A DNA stretch of 64,000 nt from JABDJL01 sp963664065 (GTDB lineage Bacteria; Pseudomonadota; Gammaproteobacteria; Xanthomonadales; SZUA-36): positions 2,728,001 through 2,792,000 of the forward strand of contig OY760942.1 of assembly GCA_963664065.1 (NCBI GenBank), given 5' to 3'. Below the pieces are notes generated by a model that did no database searches, was not told where the DNA came from, and worked only from the letters and a program-made list of their open reading frames with translations. Below, in pieces: positions 55,384 to 63,229 of this stretch (positions within the stretch are counted from its first letter, which is position 1; each line of letters starts with the position of its first letter). A program made the position numbers and the translations under genes.

Positions 55384-56277
55384 CTATGCCACCAATTCAC
55401 GATAGGTGAGGTTTCCAGTGTTCATAATCCGCTCCAACGTATCGTGGAAGATGTGGCGGTTGTCACGATTGTTGAATCGCCACTCCAGTTCTTCAAGGTA
55501 GCGGTCCATATGCTTGCGGCTCATCTTATGGAAGGTCCCGACGATCGAACGCTTGAAAAGACTCCACACGCCCTCGATACCGTTGGTGTGGACATCGCCT
55601 ACGACCCACTCCTCGATCGAGTGGTTGACCGTTTCGTGGCGGGTGTCGGCGTCGGCGATGCCGAGGTAGGACTTGAGTTCGTCGGTATAGATGGCTTCGG
55701 CTTCGTCCTTGACGGTGCGCCCGATGAAGTCATGCAGGGTTTTCTTCTTCACGTCCGGGATCTGTTCCAAGCGGACCTCACCCTCGCGCTGGATGGCGCC
55801 GGCGACGATGGTCTTGTTGCCCGTGTAGCGGCGTCCCTTGCCCTTCACCTTGCCGCCCACAAGCGTTTCATCGACCTCAACGACGCCAACCAGCACCGGG
55901 CCGGTGAGCGGGTCGTTACCCATAGCCTCACGGATGCGGTGGCAGAGGTGCCAAGCTGTACGGTAGGTCACCCCGAGTGTGCGCTTGAGTTGGTTGGCGG
56001 ACATGCCCTTCTTGGACTCGCACATCAGATAGATGGCGGCGAACCACTTGCGCAACGGCAGGTGCGAATCGTGCATGATGGTCCCGCTCGTCACCGTGAA
56101 CTGGTAGCCGCATGAACGGCAGTAGTACTTGCCCCCATCGGGAAGTTCACGGGAGTCAATCGCGCCGCACCGAGAGCAGAAAGGGCCATCGGGCCAGCGG
56201 ATATCTTCTAGGATCTCGCGGCAATTCTCATCGCAATTGAACCGATCCATTAACGAAAAAAGGTTTACATCAGTCAT
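55384..56277 (-). CDS. IS1595-family transposase (ISXO2-like)
   Basis: 297 residues. A zinc-ribbon N-domain (PFCSRCGA ... YYCRSCGYQFTVTSGTIMHDS) precedes the DDE-type core with VEVDETLVGGK, IYTDELKSYLGI and HTNGIEGVWSLFKR. This matches the ISXO2-like transposase domain. GGGAG lies nine bases before the ATG. The start codon overlaps the plus-strand start of a small gene in the palindrome TCATGA. Confidence 0.93.
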   Translation of the reverse strand: MTDVNLFSLMDRFNCDENCREILEDIRWPDGPFCSRCGAIDSRELPDGGKYYCRSCGYQFTVTSGTIMHDSHLPLRKWFAAIYLMCESKKGMSANQLKRTLGVTYRTAWHLCHRIREAMGNDPLTGPVLVGVVEVDETLVGGKVKGKGRRYTGNKTIVAGAIQREGEVRLEQIPDVKKKTLHDFIGRTVKDEAEAIYTDELKSYLGIADADTRHETVNHSIEEWVVGDVHTNGIEGVWSLFKRSIVGTFHKMSRKHMDRYLEELEWRFNNRDNRHIFHDTLERIMNTGNLTYRELVA

Positions 56278-56455
56278 GACTCAAGCTCCCAAGAAGAAAC
56301 GACGGTTGCCCAAGAGCACCCACAATCTCCCCGACCATGACTTCATGGAGAAAATCGTCGGGAAACGCACCATGAAGGCTATCGATAAAGCGGTTGCCGA
56401 AAACAACAAAGGCATTGAAAAGACGGGATTATTTAAGGGCATGAAGGGATCTTAG
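56276..56455 (+). CDS. Small basic passenger protein of the IS element
   Basis: 59 residues, Lys-rich: TQAPKKKRRLPKSTHNLP, then FMEKIVGKRTMKAIDKAV and ENNKGIEKTGLFKGM. It starts at 56276 with its ATG overlapping the transposase start on the other strand. A weak AAAAAAGG lies about 12 bases upstream. No family recognised; a DNA-binding or accessory role is possible but unproven. Confidence 0.5.
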   Translation: MTQAPKKKRRLPKSTHNLPDHDFMEKIVGKRTMKAIDKAVAENNKGIEKTGLFKGMKGS

Positions 56456-56467
56456 CGGATCCCTGTC

Positions 56468-56493
56468 ATTTCGTCAAGGGCATAATTACCAAT
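56468..56493 (-). repeat. Right terminal inverted repeat of IS1595-type element
   Basis: 26 bases, exact reverse complement of 54803-54828. Confidence 0.85.
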
Positions 56494-56508
56494 CCATTAG
56501 ATGAGATT

Positions 56509-57609
56509 ATGAAAGAAACGGGGCAGCCAGCACCCGGGGACTTCCCGGATGAAGTATTGCAAAAACTAGCCATTGACGGTTTCGGTAACCGTTATGTCGC
56601 TGGATTTAGTTATAACGGAAGTGACTACGATATCCGAATCCTCAAATACGACAGCCGTGGCGCCCTGATCTGGGACCAAAGTTACGATTCCGGCAACCAT
56701 GATTACGCTTACGCAGTTACCGTGAACCCAGACGATGAGAACTTGTACGTTGGTGGATGCCAACTGGATGGGCTGAACTACAAGGCAGTATTGTTGCGCT
56801 ACGACCTTGCTGGCGTTCGCCAATTTGCGATTCAAAACCCAGGCAATTCGCAAGCCAAGGCCTACTACGACCTGGCAGTTGATGAACGTGGCATCTATGC
56901 GGTGGGTGAGAATTATAACGGCAACAATTTTGACGCCATCGTCGCATTACACGGCTTCGACGGATCGCTAATATGGGAGACAAGCCGCGCCGCCACGGAT
57001 ACCGAAGCCGCATATGCGATCAAACTGATGGCCTGCGACAACGAATGCGGGGTAGTGATCGCCGGGGTTACCGGTGTCGATCGAGGCACCGGGTGGGTGG
57101 ACCTGGTGAATCCAAGCGCGGGTTCATTGAGCCCGCTGGCAACAATATCCGATTTTGGCATCTTCGGCCTGGCGCCCTCCGATAATGGTGTGGTGATAGG
57201 TGGCAGTACGCCTGCCAACGACTGGGTGCTCGCAGCTATCGACGCGGAAGGAGATGTGCGTTGGCGTACAACGGTCGTAGAGGGTGAGCGCCTGCGTGGC
57301 CTGGCAAGCGACAGAAACGGGTACATTTATGCCGCCGGCAGTTCGCCCGGAAGCGGTGACAATGACGGTTTAATATCCCTCTTATCCCCGGCAGGAGACA
57401 TGCTCGGCAGCCAGACATACGATCAGGGTGTTTCCGAAACGCTGACTACCCTTGCAATTGGGCCGGAAGGCCTGGTGACAGCCGCCGGGCATAGCGGCGA
57501 TCCTTTGACCAGAAACCGTGCATTCCTGTTACTGAACTACAACACTGGCAAGTCGTTTTTACCCGGTTTGGCGCAGCGTGGGAGCAGTGAAAAATCCAAC
57601 GCCAGGTGA
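56509..57609 (+). CDS. Beta-propeller repeat protein, probably N-terminally truncated
   Basis: 366 residues with repeated blades of SBBP/delta-60 type: IDGFGNRYVAGFSYNGSDYDIRILKYDSRG, VNPDDENLYVGGCQLDGLNYKAVLLRYD, VDERGIYAVGENYNGNNFDAIVALHGFDG. There is no signal peptide, and the start at ATG 56509 lies only 15 bases inside the flank of the element, with an open reading frame continuing upstream into it. A loss of the original N-terminus on insertion is likely. Function unknown. Confidence 0.7.
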   Translation: MKETGQPAPGDFPDEVLQKLAIDGFGNRYVAGFSYNGSDYDIRILKYDSRGALIWDQSYDSGNHDYAYAVTVNPDDENLYVGGCQLDGLNYKAVLLRYDLAGVRQFAIQNPGNSQAKAYYDLAVDERGIYAVGENYNGNNFDAIVALHGFDGSLIWETSRAATDTEAAYAIKLMACDNECGVVIAGVTGVDRGTGWVDLVNPSAGSLSPLATISDFGIFGLAPSDNGVVIGGSTPANDWVLAAIDAEGDVRWRTTVVEGERLRGLASDRNGYIYAAGSSPGSGDNDGLISLLSPAGDMLGSQTYDQGVSETLTTLAIGPEGLVTAAGHSGDPLTRNRAFLLLNYNTGKSFLPGLAQRGSSEKSNAR

Positions 57610-57790
57610 GTCATTCATATCTGTTTTTATCGTGTAACTTGACCACCACACACAAACTGTTCCCCCTGGCGGGAATACCAGGCCGGGCGACAATCAGCCA
57701 ACACATCTTCTTCACCCGTGGCACGTTCCCGCAATCTGTATTAGTGTAGGGTCCCGTTGAATCTGAGCCCATCCAGGAAAGGAATACCGA

Positions 57791-59827
57791 ATGCCCAAGT
57801 ATCAGACTAAAGACATCCGCAACATTGCCCTTGTTGGCCATACCGGTTGCGGAAAAACAACATTGGTGGAAGCACTGCTGGCAAAAGCCGGCGCCATCGG
57901 TGAAGCCGGCTCCGTTGAGCGGGGCAGCACCGTGACCAATCACGACCCGCTGGAGCACAAATACCACCACTCGCTGGATTCAGCCATCGCCAGCCTCGAT
58001 TTTGAAGGCACACACATTAACCTCATTGATACCGCAGGATTCCCGGATTTTCGCGGACCGACCCTAGCCAGCATGGCAGCGGCGGAAACAAGCGCGCTGG
58101 TCATCAACGCACACAATGGAATTGAATTATCCACCCGGCGCCTGATGCGTCGGGCCAAGAACCGCCGCTTGTGCCGTATGATCATCATCAACCGAATAGA
58201 TACTGAGAACGTGGACCTGACCGGCCTGGTCAAGCAGATTCGAGAGGAGTTTGGACCCGAATGCCTGCCGGTTAACCTGCCGACTGAAAACTACAGCACC
58301 GTGCGGGACTGCTTTTCCCATACTGAAGGCGAAACCGATGTTTTCTCCCTGGCCGAAGCACACGAAGCAATCATTGACCAGGTTGTCGAAGTCAATGACG
58401 ACCTGATGGAAAAATACCTGGAAGGCGAAGAGCTTTCACGCGAGGAACTACACAACGCCTACGAGCAGGCCCTGCGGGAAGGGCACCTGGTTCCAATCTG
58501 TTTCACTTCGGCTCAAACGGGCGCCGGCCTGGGCGAGTTTTTAAAATTGTGTCAACGCCTGATGCCAAATCCGGCCGAAGGGAACCCCCCTCCCTTCCTG
58601 AAAGGCGAGGCCGGTGAAGAAGTGGAATCGAAACCGGATCCCAAGGCTCATGTCCTCGCCCACGTATTCAAGATCGCGAATGATCCATTCGTAGGCAAAC
58701 TGGGCATTTTCAGGATCTACCAGGGTACCGTGAGGCCGGACACCCAGTTGTTTATCGGTGATGCCCGTAAGCCATTCAAGGTCGCGCACCTGTTCAAAAT
58801 CCAGGGCGGCAAACACCAGGAGGTTGATGCGGGTATCCCTGGTGACATCTGCGCGGTGGCCAAGGTGGATGACATCCATTACGACGCGGTACTGCACGAT
58901 TCCCACAATGAAGATAACTACCACATGAAGCCGCTGGACTTTCCAAAACCCATGTATGGGCTGGCGGTGCAAACCAAGACCCGCGGCCAGGAGCAGAAAC
59001 TCTCGATGGCATTGCGCCGCCTGACCGAGGAAGACCCCTGTTTTACCGTTGAACACAACCAGGAATTGAATGAAACGGTCATGCGCGGCCTGGGTGAATT
59101 ACATATGCGCATCCTGCTGGAGCGCATGAAGGAAAAATATAACGTGGATGTCATAACCCGTCCGCCAAGGATTGCCTATCGGGAGACGATTACCCGTAAT
59201 GCAGATGGTCATTACCGGCATAAGAAACAGACCGGTGGCGCCGGGCAATTTGGTGAAGTGTTTCTTCGAATTTCACCAAACCGTCGAGGGAAAGGCTTTG
59301 AATTTATTAATAAAGTAGTGGGTGGAAGTATCCCGACCAACCTGATACCGGCGGTAGAAAAAGGCATCCGGCAAATTGTCGCTGAAGGTGCGGTGGCGGG
59401 CTACGGCCTGCAGGATGTAGCGGTGACCGTTTATGACGGCAAATTTCACCCGGTTGATTCAAAGGAAATTGCCTTTGTCATTGCGGGTCGAAATGCATTC
59501 CTGGATGCGATCAAGAACGCCGGCCCTCAAATCCTGGAACCCATCGTAACAGTCGATGTAACCGTGCCCGATGCGGTGATGGGCGATATTACCGGTAACC
59601 TGGCCGGGCGCCGGGCACGCATCAGCGGAACAGAAAGCCTGCGTGGCGGATTGGTTACGGTCAAAGCTGACATTCCGCTGAGTTCACTTTCGGACTACCA
59701 CACCGAGCTAAAGAGCCTCTCCCAGGGTGCGGGCAGTTACACCATGGAGTTCAGCCATTACGATCCGGTGCCGCACGATGTGCAGCGCGAACTGGTGGCG
59801 GCGCATAAGCCCAAAAACCAGGAATAA
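57791..59827 (+). CDS. Elongation factor G-like GTPase (EF-G2 type)
   Basis: 678 residues. G1 GHTGCGKTT, G2 region, G3 DTAGFPDF, G4 NRID instead of NKxD, and domains II to V follow (QTGGAGQFGEVFLRI, PAVEKGIRQIVAEGA, VMGDITGNLAGRRARI). It is about 20 residues shorter than classical EF-G and resembles the second, FusA2-type paralogues rather than the essential FusA. Its role may be an alternative translocase or ribosome-linked factor. Monocistronic, with a strong hairpin terminator after it. Confidence 0.9.
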   Translation: MPKYQTKDIRNIALVGHTGCGKTTLVEALLAKAGAIGEAGSVERGSTVTNHDPLEHKYHHSLDSAIASLDFEGTHINLIDTAGFPDFRGPTLASMAAAETSALVINAHNGIELSTRRLMRRAKNRRLCRMIIINRIDTENVDLTGLVKQIREEFGPECLPVNLPTENYSTVRDCFSHTEGETDVFSLAEAHEAIIDQVVEVNDDLMEKYLEGEELSREELHNAYEQALREGHLVPICFTSAQTGAGLGEFLKLCQRLMPNPAEGNPPPFLKGEAGEEVESKPDPKAHVLAHVFKIANDPFVGKLGIFRIYQGTVRPDTQLFIGDARKPFKVAHLFKIQGGKHQEVDAGIPGDICAVAKVDDIHYDAVLHDSHNEDNYHMKPLDFPKPMYGLAVQTKTRGQEQKLSMALRRLTEEDPCFTVEHNQELNETVMRGLGELHMRILLERMKEKYNVDVITRPPRIAYRETITRNADGHYRHKKQTGGAGQFGEVFLRISPNRRGKGFEFINKVVGGSIPTNLIPAVEKGIRQIVAEGAVAGYGLQDVAVTVYDGKFHPVDSKEIAFVIAGRNAFLDAIKNAGPQILEPIVTVDVTVPDAVMGDITGNLAGRRARISGTESLRGGLVTVKADIPLSSLSDYHTELKSLSQGAGSYTMEFSHYDPVPHDVQRELVAAHKPKNQE

Positions 59828-59832
59828 TAAAC

Positions 59833-59866
59833 GGGGTCAGGGCAAAAACTCTGACCCCAAATTTTG
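59833..59866. terminator. Bidirectional terminator between EF-G-like gene and sufS
   Basis: GGGGTCAG (59833-59840), a ten-base loop and CTGACCCC (59851-59858), a perfect eight-base stem followed by AAATTTTG on the plus strand. It lies between two convergent genes and may serve both directions. The GGGGTCAG...CTGACCCC form is a common intergenic motif in gammaproteobacteria. Confidence 0.75.
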
Positions 59867-59877
59867 TGGCACAAATG

Positions 59878-61128
59878 TCAGGCAAACATTTGTCGTGCTT
59901 TCAACAGCGCTTCCACCAATATGTCAACATCTTCCCGGGTATTGTAAATACCCAGCGATACCCGCGCCGTGGCGGGCAGGCCAAAGAATCTGATGGCGGG
60001 CATCGCGCAGTGATGGCCAGTTCTGATCGCGACGCCATAGTGATCGATGATGGTGCCGATATCGTTGGGGTGAATTTCATCCAGCATGAAAGAGATCACG
60101 CCGGCCTTGTTGGCCGCGGTACCGATGATTCTCAGACCATCAATCGCGGTAAGTTTATCTGTGGCGTAAGCCAGTAATTCGGCCTCGTAAGCGGCGATTT
60201 GGTCCATCCCCAGACTTTCCAGGTAATCAACCGCTGCCCCAAACCCAACCCCTCCTGCAATATTGGGCGTGCCGGCTTCGAACTTACCGGGTGGATCGTT
60301 ATATTCCGTGCCTTCAAAAGACACGGTTTTGATCATCTCCCCGCCGCCCTGGTAGGGCTCCATCGCTTCAAGCGTTGCCAAAGGCGCCCACAAGGCACCT
60401 ATGCCTGTGGGGCCGTACATCTTGTGGCCTGAGAAGCAGTAGAAATCACAAGCCAACGCCTGCACATCCACCGCCTGGTGCGGCATGGCCTGCGCGCCAT
60501 CCACCAAAACGGGAATGCTGTATTGATGCGCTGCCTGGCAGATCTCCTGAATCGGGTTTACCGTCCCGAGCGCATTGGACACATGCACGATACCCATGAT
60601 CTTGACCCGATCAGACAACATGGATTGGAATACATCCATCTTTAATTCGCCCCGATCGTTGAACGGGATGACTTTCAGTTCAGCACCGGTTTGTTCACAC
60701 AAAATCTGCCAGGGAACGATGTTGGAATGGTGTTCCATGTGTGAGATCAGGATTTCATCGCCCGGCTTGAGCATGGGCCGGGCGAAACTCTGCGCCACCA
60801 GGTTGATGGATTCCGTAGTGCCTCGTGTGAATACCACCTCGCTTGCAGATGGGGCGTTTATAAACCGCGCTACCCTCTCACGCGCCCCTTCGTAAGCCGC
60901 GGTCGCCTCCTGGCTCAGGGTGTGCACACCACGGTGAATATTGGCGTTGTGGTTGCGATAAAAATGGTCGGTTGCCTCGATGACAGCCAGAGGTCTCTGA
61001 GCTGAGGCGGCAGTGTCAAAATAGACCAGCGGTTTGCCGTGAATCTTTTTTTGCAAGATCGGGAAGTCAGCGCGCACGCGTTGAATATCGTAGCTGTCTG
61101 TTTTCGGCCTGGTGGCTAATTCAGACAT
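59878..61128 (-). CDS. sufS: Cysteine desulfurase SufS
   Basis: 416 residues. VYFDTAASAQRP at the N-terminus, VFTRGTTESINLVA, SHMEHHSNIVPW, the PLP Lys in FSGHKMYGPTGIGALW and the active-site Cys in IRTGHHCAMP identify SufS (class II). It takes sulfur from Cys for Fe-S assembly. The frame is open to 61167, but ATG 61128 overlaps the sufD stop by eight bases, with GGGGG before it. Last gene of sufBCDS in this window; sufE may be elsewhere. Confidence 0.96.
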   Translation of the reverse strand: MSELATRPKTDSYDIQRVRADFPILQKKIHGKPLVYFDTAASAQRPLAVIEATDHFYRNHNANIHRGVHTLSQEATAAYEGARERVARFINAPSASEVVFTRGTTESINLVAQSFARPMLKPGDEILISHMEHHSNIVPWQILCEQTGAELKVIPFNDRGELKMDVFQSMLSDRVKIMGIVHVSNALGTVNPIQEICQAAHQYSIPVLVDGAQAMPHQAVDVQALACDFYCFSGHKMYGPTGIGALWAPLATLEAMEPYQGGGEMIKTVSFEGTEYNDPPGKFEAGTPNIAGGVGFGAAVDYLESLGMDQIAAYEAELLAYATDKLTAIDGLRIIGTAANKAGVISFMLDEIHPNDIGTIIDHYGVAIRTGHHCAMPAIRFFGLPATARVSLGIYNTREDVDILVEALLKARQMFA

Positions 61129-62419
61129 GGTCTGCACCCCCTTTGAGGGCGCATGACAATCGTTCATCCAGGCTTTCCCGCAAGGATTCCGACGGTATGT
61201 GGTCGATCACGCTGCGGCAGAACGCCATGGTCAATAAATCCCTGGCCTCGTCCTTGCTCAAACCCCGGGTTTGCATGTAGAACAGGGCAGCAGCATCCAG
61301 CTGCCCCACGGTGGCACCGTGGCTGGCAATCACTTCATCCGCGTAAATTTCCAGTTCGGGCTTGGTGTCAATTTCAGCCAGCTTCGACAGGAGCAGACCG
61401 GCGCTGGACTGTTTGGCTTCGGTCCCATCGGCTCCATCAAATACGTGCACCTTGCTGTTGAATACGATCCTGCTGCGGTCCATTGCTACTGCCCTGAACA
61501 CCTGTGAGCTTTCACAATCTCCGGCCACGTGGGCAGCATAAAAATGATGATCAACATGGCTTTGTTTACTTCCTACACAGGCGCCATTCAGTCCGCAGCT
61601 TGCACCCTTGCCTGCCAGATCCGTTTTCACATCGTGACGAGCAAGGCCTGTACCCAGATCCAGAGCGGTGAAATGGAACCTGCTGTTGCTCGCCTGTGAT
61701 ACATCTGTGCGTATGATAAGCACGGAAGATGAAGATTGTTGTTGTAGCCTGGTGTGTGCCAGTTCTGATTTCTGTCCCAGCTCGATTTGAGTCACAACGT
61801 TCAGGATAGAGGAGTCTTCAGGACGATTTTCAAATTGCTCCAGCAGCTGAAGACTGGCGCCTTCTTCTAGCACTATCACTACACGGGAATTGAACAGGGA
61901 CTCATCTGGAGATTCGCCGCTATTCCATTGCAACAGTAATTCACCGGCGTTTACGTTACGCCTTAGGTAAATGAATACTCCTGGATTCAAAGCCGCGGTA
62001 TTCAGGGCCGAAAAGCCCTGTCCTCGCTGTTCAAATTCAAGCGACTCAAGCATGTTTTGAACATTGGCAGAGCCTTCCTGCATGGCATTGCGCAGAGACA
62101 GGATCCGGACTCCGGCCTTAACTTCACCCACAATCTCCGCCAGTTCCCCGTTTAACATGGAAATCTGAACGGAATTATCAGCCAGGGGTTCAGGCTGGAA
62201 AGTGGCTTTGCTGCCGGCTATAGCGGTACCCAGCACCGCTTTACGGCGTTCAAGCGCCAGCAGGGACGTGTATTTCCATTCTTCGACACGCTTGCCGGGC
62301 AAGCCAAGAGATTTGAACTGTTTATGGCCCTTTTCCCGCAGGTCCTCAAGCCAGGACTGCGAAGCATTACCGGTCTCAAGCGGCAAGCCTTCAGCCAAAT
62401 TTCTGGCAAGCTCGCTCAC
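61121..62419 (-). CDS. sufD: Fe-S cluster assembly protein SufD
   Basis: 432 residues from GTG 62419, which overlaps the sufC stop as GTGA; a longer frame to 62467 lies inside sufC. Core SufB/D beta-helix with FHFTALDLGTGLARHDV, NGACVGSKQSHVDHH, and C-terminal ASHGATVGQLDAAALFYMQTRGL. It forms the scaffold with SufB and the SufC ATPase. Confidence 0.95.
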   Translation of the reverse strand: MSELARNLAEGLPLETGNASQSWLEDLREKGHKQFKSLGLPGKRVEEWKYTSLLALERRKAVLGTAIAGSKATFQPEPLADNSVQISMLNGELAEIVGEVKAGVRILSLRNAMQEGSANVQNMLESLEFEQRGQGFSALNTAALNPGVFIYLRRNVNAGELLLQWNSGESPDESLFNSRVVIVLEEGASLQLLEQFENRPEDSSILNVVTQIELGQKSELAHTRLQQQSSSSVLIIRTDVSQASNSRFHFTALDLGTGLARHDVKTDLAGKGASCGLNGACVGSKQSHVDHHFYAAHVAGDCESSQVFRAVAMDRSRIVFNSKVHVFDGADGTEAKQSSAGLLLSKLAEIDTKPELEIYADEVIASHGATVGQLDAAALFYMQTRGLSKDEARDLLTMAFCRSVIDHIPSESLRESLDERLSCALKGGADHV

Positions 62420-63192
62420 TGGCTGCCGGCCTGCTGCAGAGGGGCGATACCCCCTTCTTCCAGCCAATTATAGCCCTGTTCTTCCAGTTTGAGCGCTAAA
62501 TCTGGACCGCCATCGGCGACAATTTTCCCGCGTGCGAGTACGTGCACGTGATCCGGCTTAACGTGTTCCAGCAATCGCTGATAATGGGTGATAAGTACGA
62601 TGGCCCGGTCCGGACTGCGCAGGCGGTTAACGCCTTCGGCGACCGCCTTCAGCGCATCGATATCAAGGCCGGAATCGGTTTCATCCAGTATCGCCAGTTT
62701 CGGTTCGAGTACCGCCATCTGGAAAATTTCGTTGCGCTTTTTCTCGCCGCCGGAAAATCCTTCATTTACCGCACGGTGCAGCAATTCATCTCCGATATGC
62801 AGGACTTCGAGCTTCTCGCGCACCAGACGCAGGAACCCCACCGAGTCCAGCTCTTCTTCATTGCGATATTTGCGTTGGGCATTCAAAGCGGCGCGCAAGA
62901 AGTAGGTGTTGTTCACACCGGGTATTTCGACAGGGTACTGAAAGGCCATAAATACGCCCTCGCAGGCGCGTTGTTCCGGGGAAAGCTCCAGCAGGTCTTT
63001 ACCCAGGTAGCTCACTGAACCCTGTGTGACCTCGTATCCTTCGCGGCCTGCGATTACATTGCCCAGCGTGCTTTTACCCGAACCGTTCGGGCCCATGATG
63101 GCGTGAACCTCCCCTGCGGCGACTTCCAGATCCAGGCCACGCAGGATTTCTTTACCATCAACTTCGGCATGCAGATTATTGATTATTAGCAT
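62416..63192 (-). CDS. sufC: Fe-S assembly ATPase SufC
   Basis: 258 residues. Walker A GPNGSGKSTL, the SufC-type signature FSGGEKKRNEIFQM, Walker B AILDETDSGLDIDALK and the H-loop ITHYQRLLEH. It is a soluble ABC ATPase that drives the SufBCD scaffold. Intergenic space to sufB is 37 bases. Confidence 0.97.
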   Translation of the reverse strand: MLIINNLHAEVDGKEILRGLDLEVAAGEVHAIMGPNGSGKSTLGNVIAGREGYEVTQGSVSYLGKDLLELSPEQRACEGVFMAFQYPVEIPGVNNTYFLRAALNAQRKYRNEEELDSVGFLRLVREKLEVLHIGDELLHRAVNEGFSGGEKKRNEIFQMAVLEPKLAILDETDSGLDIDALKAVAEGVNRLRSPDRAIVLITHYQRLLEHVKPDHVHVLARGKIVADGGPDLALKLEEQGYNWLEEGGIAPLQQAGSQ

Positions 63193-63229
63193 TCTAGAAA
63201 CCTCTGATTTATTCCGGGCATGCGGTTTC

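Larger units (their letters stand above)
54803..56493. mobile_element. IS1595-family transposable element with passenger genes
   Basis: The element is bounded by a perfect 26-bp inverted repeat (54803-54828 and 56468-56493). It holds a minus-strand ISXO2-like transposase (55384-56277), a membrane-coiled-coil gene (54854-55366) and a short basic-protein gene (56276-56455). IS1595-family elements are known to carry passenger genes. The 8-bp target duplication usual for the family is not seen: flanks are TCCATTGC and CCATTAGA, sharing only CCATT at offset positions. Both flanking host genes appear truncated. Confidence 0.78.

Noticed and set aside
55381..56115. 244-codon plus-strand frame opposite the transposase
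   Set aside because: Repetitive Val/Asp/Gly-rich translation typical of an antisense shadow; the transposase on the other strand is clear.
54795..56501. Target-site duplication CCATT flanking the IS1595 element
   Set aside because: The shared five bases lie at different distances from the two ends and are shorter than the usual 8 bp.
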